Positions 15,470 to 24,205 of a stretch of DNA of 64,000 nucleotides are shown in pieces (position 1 is the stretch's first letter; each line of letters begins with the position of its first letter). The stretch is from Streptomyces fulvoviolaceus (GTDB lineage: Bacteria; Actinomycetota; Actinomycetes; Streptomycetales; Streptomycetaceae). Both the position numbers and the translations under genes were made by a program. A model generated the notes under the pieces. It was given only the letters and a program-made list of their open reading frames with translations, did no database searches and had not been told where the DNA came from. The DNA lies in contig NZ_JOEY01000008.1 of NCBI RefSeq assembly GCF_000718165.1, positions 124,001 to 188,000 on the forward strand. The letters run 5' to 3'.

Positions 15470-17293
15470 ATGCACCTGCGTTCAGCACGCCTGTTGACCA
15501 GAACTGCCGTCCTGCTGGCGACCGTGGCGGCGAGCCTGCTGCCCGCCACCGCCTCGCATGCCGCCGACACCAGCGTCACCGTGGACTTCGCCACCGCCGG
15601 CGGAGCCCCCAACTACCGGGCTTCCGGGATGATCTACGGGATGACGCCGGACGGTTCGCTGCCGCAGGACCACTTCTTCAAGGACATCAAGTGGCACTAC
15701 ATGCGGGCCGGCGGCGCCCAGCTCAACAACGGCGGCTACGGCACCAGCCTCGCCGGCTACCAGACCCGCTGGAACTCCACGCTGGCCCAGTACAAGCGGA
15801 CGGTCGCCCTGGGCGGCACGTTCGTCCTGCTCCCCCACGACCTGTGGGGCGCCGACGCCACCACGACCCAGGGCTGGCCCGGCGACAACGGTGACTGGAC
15901 ACTGTTCGACAACTTCGTCACCCAGCTCATAGGCGACGTCAAGGCCAACAACATGACCGTCCAGTGGGACCTGTGGAACGAGCCCGACGGCAGCAACTTC
16001 TGGGGCGCCTCGCAGAGCCAGTACCTGCAGATGTGGTCACGGTTCTACGCCAAGGTCCGGACCGCGTTCCCGAACCAGCTGATCGTCGGCCCGAGCACAG
16101 CGAGCCAGCCGAACTCCTCCAATTCCTGGTGGACGACGTTCCTTTCCTACGTCAAGGCCAACAACGTCGCCCCGGACATCTGGAGTTGGCACGACGAGCC
16201 GGGTGATCCGGTCACGGACGTGGGCCGCGCCAACTCGACTCTCACCGCAGCCGGGTTGACGAACACCCGGCCGTACCAGATCAACGAGTACGCCACGCTG
16301 TCCATGCAGTCTCCCGGCGGCGGCGCCTGGTTCATGGGCCGCCTGGAGCGGGCCGGCGCGGACGGCCTGCGCGGCAACTGGGCCGGCGGCACGAACCTGC
16401 ACGACTACGAGGCCAACCTGCTCACCAAGAACAGCGCCGGCCAGTACGTGCCGCTCGGTGAGTGGTTCATGTACCGCTACTACGGCTCGCAGACCGGCAA
16501 CATCGTCAACCTGGTCCCGGGCACCGGCACCGACGGCCTCGCCACCAAGGACAACACCGCGAAGAACGCCAAGGTGCTGCTCGGCAGCAACGGCAACGCC
16601 GGGACGGTCACCGTCAACCTCACCGGTCTGAACACGACGTCGGTGGTTGAGAACAGCAGGGTCCGTGCGGTCGTCCAGCGCGTCCCGTACAACAACGGAG
16701 CCGCGGTGACCGGCCCGGAGACGATCTCCGACACCACGCTGACGGTCAGCAACAACGCCGCCTCGCTGTCCATCCCGTGGTCCAGCGCCAAGGACGGCTA
16801 CACCGTCACCCTGCTGCCGCCGTCCAACACCACCGTCTCCACGGTCGCCGTGAGCCAGAACAGCGGCCAGTGCCTGGACGACACCGACCTCAGCACGGCC
16901 AACGGCACGCAGTACCAGCAGTACTACTGCGAGGGCGGCTACCAGCAGATGCTCGACCTCAAGCCGGTCTCCGGCAGGACCAACACCTACACCGTCGTCA
17001 ACGAGCACAGCGGCAAATGCCTCGACATCGCCGGCGCCTCCACGGCCGACGGCGCCGCCGTCACCCAGTACACCTGCAACGGCGCCACCAACCAGATGTT
17101 CACCCTCACCCCCGTCACCGCACTCGGCAACGGCCACGACTACCAACTCGTCGCCGTGCACAGCGGCAAGTGCGTCGACGTCTCCAACGTCTCCACCTCG
17201 GCCAAAGCCCTGATCCACCAATGGACCTGCGACCCCGCGAGCGCCCTCGGCACCAAGAAGAACCAGATCTGGCGGCTGCTGGGCAAAGCCTGA
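15470..17293 (+). CDS. Secreted clan GH-A-type glycoside hydrolase with C-terminal ricin-B (CBM13) domain
   Basis: A 607-residue exported enzyme. The signal peptide ends at ATASHA (about residue 31). The barrel region has the acid/base in QWDLWNEPDG (E171) and the nucleophile in YQINEYAT (E273). It resembles a distant relative of the upstream enzyme, with which it shares the VDFAT/IDLAT opening and the MIYGM/SLYGV strand. From about 455 a ricin-B beta-trefoil follows, with the repeats SGQCLDDTD, SGKCLDIAG and SGKCVDVSN and a final QIWRLL. These bind terminal sugars. It probably works with the upstream enzyme on one polysaccharide. Family GH39-like, substrate unknown. Confidence 0.86.
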   Translation: MHLRSARLLTRTAVLLATVAASLLPATASHAADTSVTVDFATAGGAPNYRASGMIYGMTPDGSLPQDHFFKDIKWHYMRAGGAQLNNGGYGTSLAGYQTRWNSTLAQYKRTVALGGTFVLLPHDLWGADATTTQGWPGDNGDWTLFDNFVTQLIGDVKANNMTVQWDLWNEPDGSNFWGASQSQYLQMWSRFYAKVRTAFPNQLIVGPSTASQPNSSNSWWTTFLSYVKANNVAPDIWSWHDEPGDPVTDVGRANSTLTAAGLTNTRPYQINEYATLSMQSPGGGAWFMGRLERAGADGLRGNWAGGTNLHDYEANLLTKNSAGQYVPLGEWFMYRYYGSQTGNIVNLVPGTGTDGLATKDNTAKNAKVLLGSNGNAGTVTVNLTGLNTTSVVENSRVRAVVQRVPYNNGAAVTGPETISDTTLTVSNNAASLSIPWSSAKDGYTVTLLPPSNTTVSTVAVSQNSGQCLDDTDLSTANGTQYQQYYCEGGYQQMLDLKPVSGRTNTYTVVNEHSGKCLDIAGASTADGAAVTQYTCNGATNQMFTLTPVTALGNGHDYQLVAVHSGKCVDVSNVSTSAKALIHQWTCDPASALGTKKNQIWRLLGKA

Positions 17294-17299
17294 GCCTCG

Positions 17300-17665
17300 C
17301 TGCTTCGGATCGGCCGCTTCGGCGGCGGTTGCTGAAGCCGGTTCGGACGAGTCGAGGCTGGTCCGCAGCGTCACCGGCTTCAGCAAGACCGCCGCGATGA
17401 TGCCGAGGGCGGCGACAGCGGTGCCGAATGCTGCGACATCCGCTCGGTGACCTGGCGAGCCAGAACGGCGCCCAGAACGTTGACGCCGAATGTGCCGCCC
17501 AGGGAGCGGAAGAATGTGACCGTGGTGCTGGCCGTGCCGATGTCCTTCAGCGGGACGGAATTCTGCACGACGAGGATGAAGTTCTGCATGGTCATGCCGA
17601 TGCCGGTGCCGATGCACAGCATCGCCACGCTCATGAAGACCAGAGACGTCCTGCGGTCGATGGTG
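17300..17665 (-). pseudogene. C-terminal fragment of a DHA2-type MFS drug exporter
   Basis: Minus-strand frames give DRRTSLVFMSVAMLCIGTG, then NSVPLKDIGTASTTVTFFRS and LGGTFGVNVLGAVLARQV, the C-terminal helices of 14-span exporters. A frame change near 17440 is followed by the last helix, TAVAALGIIAAVLLKPV. All helices before DRRTSLVF are absent, and the end runs into the hydrolase gene without its own stop. It is a deletion relic. Confidence 0.75.
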
Positions 17666-17689
17666 CCGAGTCCCGCGAACCCGCCGAGC

Positions 17690-18045
17690 GGGGCGTGCGC
17701 GAAGCCGAACTCGCTGCCCTCCTTCCCCTCGGAGAGCAGACGGTGCGCGCCGCCGAGAAGCTCGACATCGTCGGCCACGTCGCCGCCGACCTGCGGTTCC
17801 ACCTCGCCGTGCTCGGTCTCTGGGGCAACGACGAGATCACCGAGGCCGTCCGCGCGCTTCGCGCCCGCTCACGGCTCGCCGGGCTGTGGTCGGCCGACAA
17901 CCATGACGCGATGATCGAGAGTGCCCGCGAGCACCTCACCCTGCTGGATCTGCTGCGCCGGCGTGACGCTGCGGCCGCAAAAGAACTGATGGAACACCAC
18001 ATCACTCGAGCGGGCTCCTTCTGGAACAAGCGCAGCAGCACTTAG
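17690..18045 (+). pseudogene. C-terminal (FCD) fragment of a GntR/FadR-type regulator
   Basis: The plus strand encodes DLRFHLAVLGLWGNDEITEA, then EHLTLLDLLRRRDAAAAKEL and MEHHITRAG, ending at 18045. These are the ligand-domain landmarks of FadR-subfamily GntR proteins (D-x2-FH, GN, EH, H). The DNA-binding domain is missing; the fragment abuts the MFS relic on the opposite strand. Both seem to be left from a deletion that brought the two C-terminal ends together. Confidence 0.72.
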
Positions 18046-18169
18046 GTTTCCGCGGCAGCGGTCTGCCACCGGCGCTGTCAATGTCCGCAGGCGGCTGCGT
18101 GACTGTCCGAAGCCCCGTGCACGGACTGTCAATCCGGTCGCATGGAGACCGGAAGCCGCCGCCTGGCAG

Positions 18170-18192
18170 GTTCTAGACTGCCAGGTCAAAAA
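18170..18192. promoter_or_regulatory. Possible TetR operator before the regulator gene
   Basis: The 23 bases here align with 18851-18873 upstream of the SDR gene at 17 of 23 positions by hand count (common pattern GTTnTAGACnnnnAGnTCAAnAA). A short palindrome CAGGT-CAAAA-ACCTG overlaps its right half (18182-18196). Confidence 0.45.
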
Positions 18193-18209
18193 CCTGCTAC
18201 AGTCCTCGC

Positions 18210-18794
18210 ATGGCCCGCCCCCGAAACTTCGACGACGACGTGGTGGTGGAGCGCGCGATGCAGGCGTTCTGGACGCTCGGGTACGCCAACACCTCGCCGG
18301 CGGCGCTGGCCGAGGCGACTGGCGTGGGAAAAGGGAGCCTGTACAACGCGTTCGGGAGCAAGCGCGAGTTGTTCGAGCGGGCGCTTGAGCGATACGACCG
18401 GCTCGGTGCGGAGGTCACCGCGGAGTTGTTGGCGCGGCCCGGAACCACCCGCGAATGCCTCCGGGCATTCCTTTACGACAGCGTGAAGTCCGACCTGGCC
18501 CAGCCGATTCGACGCGGCTGTCTGGCGGTGAACACGGCTGTCGAGCTGGCCGGCCACGACCCGGAGATCGCTCGCGCGGTGCGCCGTGGCGTGGATCGGA
18601 CCATGGCCGCGCTGGAATGGCGGATCGCGCAAGGCGTGCGGGACGGTGACGTGCGCCCCGACCTCGCCCCGCGTGCCACCGCCGAGTACGTGATGAACAC
18701 GCTCGCCGGGCTGCGGGTGATGGCCCGCACCTACGACGCGGCGACACTGTTCCGCATCGCCGACACCGCGCTGGCGGTGCTCGACTCAGCCTGA
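18210..18794 (+). CDS. TetR-family transcriptional regulator
   Basis: A 194-residue regulator. The N-terminus PRNFDDDVVVERAMQAFW and the helix-turn-helix TGVGKGSLYNAFGSKRELFE (about 40-60) are of the AcrR/ComR type, often derepressed by reactive or quinone-like compounds. The ligand domain contains RRGCLAVNTAVEL, a segment common to this subgroup. It lies 88 bases before an SDR gene in the same direction. A similar sequence element precedes both genes, so it probably represses itself and the SDR. Confidence 0.9.
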   Translation: MARPRNFDDDVVVERAMQAFWTLGYANTSPAALAEATGVGKGSLYNAFGSKRELFERALERYDRLGAEVTAELLARPGTTRECLRAFLYDSVKSDLAQPIRRGCLAVNTAVELAGHDPEIARAVRRGVDRTMAALEWRIAQGVRDGDVRPDLAPRATAEYVMNTLAGLRVMARTYDAATLFRIADTALAVLDSA

Positions 18795-18850
18795 TCGACG
18801 CCGATCCGGATGCCCGAGAGGCATCCCGAGGGCGGCCAAGCTGTACCCCA

Positions 18851-18873
18851 GTTTTAGACCTGTAGTTCAAGAA
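18851..18873. promoter_or_regulatory. Possible TetR operator before the SDR gene
   Basis: This is the partner of 18170-18192, sharing TAGAC and TCAA at the same spacing. It ends 9 bases before the SDR start, where bound protein would block ribosome or polymerase access. Confidence 0.45.
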
Positions 18874-18882
18874 AGGTGTCTC

Positions 18883-19671
18883 ATGGATCTCCACCTCGCT
18901 GACAAAACCGCCGTCGTCACCGGTGCCAGCCGCGGCATCGGCCTAGCGGTCGCCGAAGCGCTCGCCGCGGAGGGCGTGCGCGTGCTCGGCGCGGCCCGCA
19001 CCGTGACGCCGGAGCTGGACAAGGTCGCGGCGGCGACGGTGTCCGCCGACCTGTCCGCCCGTGAGGGCGCCGAGGCGGTCGTCGCGGCGGCGATGACGGA
19101 ACTGGGAGGCATCGACATTCTGGTGAACAACGTCGGCGCCGGTGATGTCGAGCACGTCGGTCTCGGCGGCTTCCTCGATGCCGACGATGACCAGTGGCGC
19201 CGACTGTTGGACCTCAACCTCTTGAGCGCGGTCTGGACAACCCGCGCAGCACTGCCAAGCCTGGTCGAGCGCCGCGGCGCCATCGTGAACATCTCCTCGA
19301 TCAACTCTCGCGTGCCCGCAACCGGCCCGGTCGGCTACAGCGAGGCCAAAGCAGCCCTCACTACCCTGGGCAAGCGGCTGAGCGAGGAATTCGGACCCCA
19401 AGGGGTACGTGTCAACACCGTCTCCCCCGGAGTGGTCGGCAGCTCACTGTGGCGTGGCCCGAACAGCCTCGGCGCCAAGGTCGCCGCCGCCCAAGGACTC
19501 GGGCACGACGAATTGCTCTCGGCGATCCCACAACAGTTCCAGATGGCCTCTCCCCGGATCACCGAGCCCGAGGAAGTCGCCGCGCTCATCACCTTCCTCG
19601 TCTCCGACGCCGCGACCAACATCCTCGGTGCCGACATCGTGATCGACGGCGGCACCATCAAGACCTCCTGA
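18883..19671 (+). CDS. SDR-family oxidoreductase
   Basis: A 262-residue classical SDR. TGASRGIG is at 13-20, LVNNVGAG near 85, the catalytic serine in NISSINS and the YSEAK pair follow, and the end reads ADIVIDGGT as in full-length family members. The early region with ARTVTPELDKVAAATVSADL suggests a shortened cofactor-specificity loop. It is co-directional with the TetR gene and probably controlled by it. The substrate is not predictable; such TetR-SDR pairs often answer to small carbonyl compounds. Confidence 0.9.
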   Translation: MDLHLADKTAVVTGASRGIGLAVAEALAAEGVRVLGAARTVTPELDKVAAATVSADLSAREGAEAVVAAAMTELGGIDILVNNVGAGDVEHVGLGGFLDADDDQWRRLLDLNLLSAVWTTRAALPSLVERRGAIVNISSINSRVPATGPVGYSEAKAALTTLGKRLSEEFGPQGVRVNTVSPGVVGSSLWRGPNSLGAKVAAAQGLGHDELLSAIPQQFQMASPRITEPEEVAALITFLVSDAATNILGADIVIDGGTIKTS

Positions 19672-19689
19672 CCGTGCGGCGTCGCTGAT

Positions 19690-20934
19690 CTAGTTGTCCG
19701 AATGGGGTACCTGCACATACGCGGTTCCATCCGGGTCCAGGGCCCAGATCCGGCTGATGTCGCGTGGATCACGGCGCAACACGAACCGGCCCAGCCGCTC
19801 GCGACGCGCGATCCACGGCTTGAGCGCGTCGCTGTAGTACTGCACGTGGTCGATCACGAACCCCGAACGTGACATGGTCCTGCGGGCCACCGGCAGGAGG
19901 TCCACCAGGAAGGCCGTCTCGTTGGTCACCGTCACGGGCCGGGCCCCGGCGGCCTTCTCGGTCCACACCCCGGCCGGAGTACGGCCGAGCCCTTCGTGGA
20001 CCTGGCCGTGGTAGCAGGCCGTCGCCAACGCCAGCCAGCGCTGCAACTCCCGCAGGGTCAGCGCGGCTTGCCCGTCGCTGTCGTAGGCGCCGCGCTCGGC
20101 GGTGTTGGAGAAGGTGGTGCCCGGCAGCTCGTGGACCAACTGCATCATCGTTCCGATCAGCCGCTCGATGATCCCGCCGAAGTGCGGCTGGCCGAGCGAC
20201 CGGTAGCGCAGCTTGATGCTGTGCTGGTCGCAGCCGCGGCGCAGGGCCTCGCTCTTGAACTCCGCGGCGTTGTCCACGTACAGCTCGAGGGACTTGCCGA
20301 TCATCGGCCACACTGCCTCCACGTCCAGCCGTTCCAGCCACGGCCGCATCCGCCAGGCACAACCCGACCGAGGTCGCCGACGGCGCCTCCAGCGTCACCA
20401 GCAGGCCCACCACGCACCGGCTGGCCACGTCGGCGGCACGCCGCCGACCGACTGCAGCGGACGGACCGCCTCGCTGCCTTCACGCGCTCCGGTGGTGGAC
20501 ACCGGGTCCAGCTGCGCGATCCGGCGGGCCACCGTCCCCCGTGCCGGAACCCGCAGGCCCCGACCCGCCACCGGTGTGTGATCTCCTTGCAGACTGCCGC
20601 CATATTCCGGCGCTGCCGCGCCAAGTACCAAGTGCGCAGCACTTCCTGGACGATCGCCTCGACATCGTCAGGCAGCCGTCCGCCGCCACGCCCCCGCTGG
20701 AACGACCCGGCAGCAGGTCCGACACCACTCCCACACCGGCCCACCACCCCCGAGCAACACGTACACCTGGCGCCGGGAGATCCGTAGTCGCTCCGCGGCT
20801 GCGTCCGCATCAGCCAGTCCCACCGTGTCCTTCACGGCGAGCCGCCCGATCACCTCGGCCTGCCGCACCGCGGTCTCCCATAGCTGGGTCGGCGCGAGCC
20901 GCACCCCGAGCTCGGCCACCGATCCCTCTGCCAT
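19690..20934 (-). pseudogene. Broken TniA/TnsB-type (Mu-like) transposase
   Basis: Starting at an ATG at 20934 with GGGAG before it, pieces of one DDE transposase can be followed through at least three frames. First is VGLADADAAAERLRISRRQV (helix-turn-helix), then PDDVEAIVQEVLRTWYLARQ and RGTVARRIAQLDPV. After a deletion that removes the first catalytic aspartate come SRCVVGLLVTLEAPSATSV, ELYVDNAAEFKSEALRRG (second Asp), HFGGIIERLIGTM (Glu) and the Mu-type C-terminal barrel to a TAG at 19690. It is inactive. Neither a TniB-like ATPase nor element ends were recognised nearby. Confidence 0.82.
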
Positions 20935-21444
20935 CCGGAAGCTCCCGTCGCGCACGCGACTTCGGAAAGTGACAGCAAGCCTTGCCAGCGCTCTCTGCTC
21001 ACCACTGTCGTCGACATTGTGGGGCAGGCCTCGCTCAGTGCCATGGCCACGGAATCCGACATACACAGGGCCTATCCCTGAAGGTCGCGTGCGAACCGAT
21101 ACCTGAGCTTTGCGATCAAACCGTCGATCCCGGCGTCGTCCGGCTCTCGGCGGCCGCCTTCGAGCGTGTCGCACAGCGCATCGGCAGCCAGCATGGTCTG
21201 CCGGGCCGGCCGTCGCGGCGAACGCATGAACCCGGCCTCCAACGTGACATCGCACCTGGCCGAATGATCGGAATAGAGCAAAAGCACGCTGGAGCCGCCG
21301 CTGGAGAAGCACGCTACGAGACGCAGCCCGGAGGCCGGAAACGAGCGGCCGAGACCCGTTCGACCCCGGTCGAACGTGCGCTTCCAAACACGTGCGACCG
21401 CGGACTGCGTGCAAGTGTCCCGCGGCGCACGAATCAGGTGCGTC
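20935..21444. other. Intergenic stretch between transposase relic and gentisate operon
   Basis: No gene is recognised in these 510 bases. A minus-strand frame gives a plausible but unplaceable stretch with LCDTLEGGRREPDDAG and AKLRYRFARDLQG (21072-21180). This may be debris from the transposase's neighbour. It also forms the 3' flank of the gentisate operon; no clear hairpin was found. Confidence 0.4.
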
Positions 21445-22710
21445 TCAGACCTCGACGGAGTCCAGCGGGACGGCCGTGAACATCTCAGGCTCCTGGTCGG
21501 GCGTCAGCGCCGTGGGGCCGTAGACCCAGTCCATGAAGGCGTAGTCGTAGGTGTCGCGGGAGCGCATCACCGCATTGCGCTGCTCCCGTTGGACCCCCAC
21601 GTGGTGCCACAGCGCGCCCCACGACCGTGCGGTGAGCACCACTCGGCGGCAGTGTTCGGGGCGTACGGCCTCGTAGGCGGCGAGTGCCACCTTCCAGTCG
21701 ACGCCGGATCCGCCCTCGGACCGCTTCGCGACCTGCGCACCCACGTGCTGGGCCAGCACCCAGCCGTCCTCGATGGCCATGACGGCGCCCTGGGCCATGT
21801 ACTGCAGCGGCGGGTGGGCCGCGTCGCCGAGCAGGGCGATGCGTCCGGTGACCCACTCCATCAGCGGCTCGCGGTCGAACATCCGCCACCAGCGGTCGCG
21901 CCACATCAACGGCAGGCCCTTCTGTACCTGTTGGCACGTTCCCTCGAAGGCGCGGTCGAGTTCGTCCGGGGTACCCCAGTCGTCCTCGCCGGCCAAGGCC
22001 TTCGGCGACTGGAACACCGCCACCTGGTTGAACATCTGGCCGCCGCGTAGCGGGTACTGGACGAAGTGGCAGTGCGGTCCGACGTACAGAACGACGTCCT
22101 TCTCGTGCACCTCGTTGGCGCGCACCTGCTCGAAGGGGACCGCTCCGCGGTAGGCGACGTATGCCGAGTTGACGGGCTCGTCGTCGACGAGCAGCGTGCG
22201 CGCGATGGAGTGGAGCCCGTCGGCAGCGAGGACGACCTCGGCCTCGTCGCTGTTGCCGTCGGCGAAGGTGACGCGCGCGCCGCCCTCGATGTTCTCGTAC
22301 TCCACACAGCGCGTGCCGGTCACGAGTTCCACGCCCGCCCGCTCGCAGCCGCGCAGGAGGACGCCGTGCAGGTCGCTACGGTGGATGACCAAGTACGGGA
22401 AGCCGTAACGGCGTTCCATGTCCTTGAGGTCCACGCGGGTCAGCTCGCTGGCGTCGAGGGCGTCCTTCATGATCATGTGCTCGGGCAGCACGCCGAGTTG
22501 GACGGCCTCGTCCAGGAGCCCGTAGTCGTGCAGGATCCGGGTGCAGTTCGGGGCGAGCTGCAGGCCCGCGCCGACCTCGCCGAACTCGGGGGCCTGCTCG
22601 TAGAGGCGGACCCGCAGGCCCTGGAGGGTGAGGGCCAGCGCGGCCGAGAGTCCGCCGATTCCGCCGCCGATGACGAGGACGTCCGGGCGGTGGGAGTCTG
22701 TGCTGTTCAT
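21445..22710 (-). CDS. FAD-dependent 3-hydroxybenzoate 6-hydroxylase-type monooxygenase
   Basis: A 421-residue group A flavoprotein monooxygenase. The FAD dinucleotide motif VIGGGIGG is at 13-20, followed by FGEVGAGLQLAPN. The NADPH/FAD motif is GLHSIAR and the second FAD motif GDAAHPPLQYMAQGAV. The stretches IHRSDLHGVL and GPHCHFVQYPLRGG match what is known of 3-hydroxybenzoate 6-hydroxylases. This would make gentisate from 3-hydroxybenzoate with NAD(P)H and oxygen. It is the fourth gene of an operon holding every further step of the glutathione-independent gentisate pathway, which strongly supports the call. The ATG at 22710 is used; the longer upstream frame overlaps the isomerase gene. 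Confidence 0.88.
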   Translation of the reverse strand: MNSTDSHRPDVLVIGGGIGGLSAALALTLQGLRVRLYEQAPEFGEVGAGLQLAPNCTRILHDYGLLDEAVQLGVLPEHMIMKDALDASELTRVDLKDMERRYGFPYLVIHRSDLHGVLLRGCERAGVELVTGTRCVEYENIEGGARVTFADGNSDEAEVVLAADGLHSIARTLLVDDEPVNSAYVAYRGAVPFEQVRANEVHEKDVVLYVGPHCHFVQYPLRGGQMFNQVAVFQSPKALAGEDDWGTPDELDRAFEGTCQQVQKGLPLMWRDRWWRMFDREPLMEWVTGRIALLGDAAHPPLQYMAQGAVMAIEDGWVLAQHVGAQVAKRSEGGSGVDWKVALAAYEAVRPEHCRRVVLTARSWGALWHHVGVQREQRNAVMRSRDTYDYAFMDWVYGPTALTPDQEPEMFTAVPLDSVEV

Positions 22711-22727
22711 GTCTCTCTCCCGCGTGG

Positions 22728-23372
22728 TCACAGCCACGGAGTCAGGGGCTGGGCCGGGGAGCCGTCCCCGGCCGTCACACCGGTGTACGGGCGGCCCGCC
22801 AGGTAAGCGGTGATGTCGGCGTTGCCGCCCTGGACGGTGGGGACGGTGTCGCTGCCGCGCTTGCCGACGATTTCGTGGCGGAGTTCGGCGCAGAACTCCT
22901 CGGGCAGGTCGGCGAATCGGATGCCGGTGCCGAGGTCGACGGCATGCACCATGACCTCCCTCGTGCGCATCCACGGGACCTCGCTCGCCGGCACGGTCCG
23001 TCCCTGGGCGGTCAGTACCTCCGCCCGCCACTGCTCCTCGGTCAGTTCGGCCATGGCGTAGGCCAGCAGCTGCGCCGACTCCTCGAACCAGGCGGTGAGC
23101 CATGCGGCGGGTAGCTGCGCGCCCGACTCGATGTCCGCCAGGCGCTGCTCCGGCGAGCTGTACATCGGAGTGGGTTCACCGGTGCGGGCCCAGTGCATGA
23201 GGTTCCTGAGGGCCCGGGCGTTGGCGGCCACGTGGGCCACGACGTGCTTGCGGGTCCAGCCGGGGAGCAGCGAGGGCGCGCCGTACGATTCCTCGTCGAG
23301 GTCGGCGACGGCCTTGCGGCACAGGTCGGTGCCCTCGGCCACCCAGGCCAGTGTCGTCGGCAGGGTTCTCAT
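22728..23372 (-). CDS. Mycothiol-dependent maleylpyruvate isomerase
   Basis: A 214-residue member of the MDMPI family, of about the usual 210-240 residues. The metal site of this family is conserved: KHVVAHVAANA gives H47, and RTREVMVHAVDLG gives E139 and H143. It converts maleylpyruvate, the ring-cleavage product of gentisate, to fumarylpyruvate using mycothiol as cofactor, so it is a marker for an actinomycete host. Its start overlaps the stop of the hydrolase gene (ATGA) and its stop lies 17 bases before the monooxygenase start. Confidence 0.9.
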   Translation of the reverse strand: MRTLPTTLAWVAEGTDLCRKAVADLDEESYGAPSLLPGWTRKHVVAHVAANARALRNLMHWARTGEPTPMYSSPEQRLADIESGAQLPAAWLTAWFEESAQLLAYAMAELTEEQWRAEVLTAQGRTVPASEVPWMRTREVMVHAVDLGTGIRFADLPEEFCAELRHEIVGKRGSDTVPTVQGGNADITAYLAGRPYTGVTAGDGSPAQPLTPWL

Positions 23373-24205
23373 CGCGTCCCCTCGGAGACGACGCGGTTCT
23401 CGAGACGGCCCAGGCCCTCGATCTCGGTGACGATGGTGTCGCCCTCCTGAAGGAACACCTGCGGCTTGCGGGCGTGGCCGACGCCGCCTGGGGTGCCCGT
23501 GGCGATGATGTCCCCGGGGTTGAGCCGGATCATCGTGGAGACGTAGCGGACCAGGTGAACCGGGTCGAAGAGCAGGTCGCCGGTGTTGTCCTGCTGCATG
23601 ACCTGCCCGTTGACCTCGCAGCGGATGTCGAGCGCGGGGCGCGGGCCGCCGACCTCGTCAGTGGTGACGAGGAACGGGCCGATCGGGGTGGTGGAGTCCC
23701 AGTTCTTGCCCTGCAGCCACTCGCGGGTGCGGAACTGCCAGTCGCGGCAGGTGACGTCGTTGAGGACCGTGAACCCCGCGATCGCGGCCTCGGCCTCGGC
23801 CTCGTCGGCCCGCCGGACCTGGCGGCCGACGACCACGGCGAGTTCGGCCTCCCAGTCGAACTGCTGGGTCTCGACCGGGCGTCGGACGTCGTCGAGGGCG
23901 CCGACGAGAGTGTCCGCGAACTTGCAGAAGAGTGTGGGGTATTCGGGCAGGTCGCGGCCCATCTCCTTGATGTGCTTCTGGTAGTTCAGGCCTACGCACA
24001 CCACCTTGGTGGGCCGGGGGACGAGCGGGGCGAACTCGGCGTCGGCGGCCGCGTATCGCCGGCCGTCGGCCGCCGACGCGGCTTCGAGACCTCCGGGGGC
24101 GGCCAGTACAGCGCCCACATCGGGCAGGCCGAGGTCGACGAAGGTGTCGCCGTCGACGCGGACGGCGGCGGTGCGGTCACCGAGACGGATGGTGGCGAGC
24201 TTCAC
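23369..24205 (-). CDS. Fumarylpyruvate hydrolase (FAH family)
   Basis: A 278-residue FAH-fold enzyme with CVGLNYQKHIKEMG, FCKFADTLVG, the metal block DWEAELAVVVG, LNDVTCRDWQFRT and the terminal ATGTPGGVGHAR. It splits fumarylpyruvate into fumarate and pyruvate, the last gentisate step. GTG start at 24205 overlaps the dioxygenase stop, and its own stop overlaps the isomerase start; this coupling fixes its role. The segment TREWLQGKNWDSTTPIG is characteristic of fumarylpyruvate/fumarylacetoacetate hydrolases of this subgroup. Confidence 0.9.
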   Translation of the reverse strand: MKLATIRLGDRTAAVRVDGDTFVDLGLPDVGAVLAAPGGLEAASAADGRRYAAADAEFAPLVPRPTKVVCVGLNYQKHIKEMGRDLPEYPTLFCKFADTLVGALDDVRRPVETQQFDWEAELAVVVGRQVRRADEAEAEAAIAGFTVLNDVTCRDWQFRTREWLQGKNWDSTTPIGPFLVTTDEVGGPRPALDIRCEVNGQVMQQDNTGDLLFDPVHLVRYVSTMIRLNPGDIIATGTPGGVGHARKPQVFLQEGDTIVTEIEGLGRLENRVVSEGTR

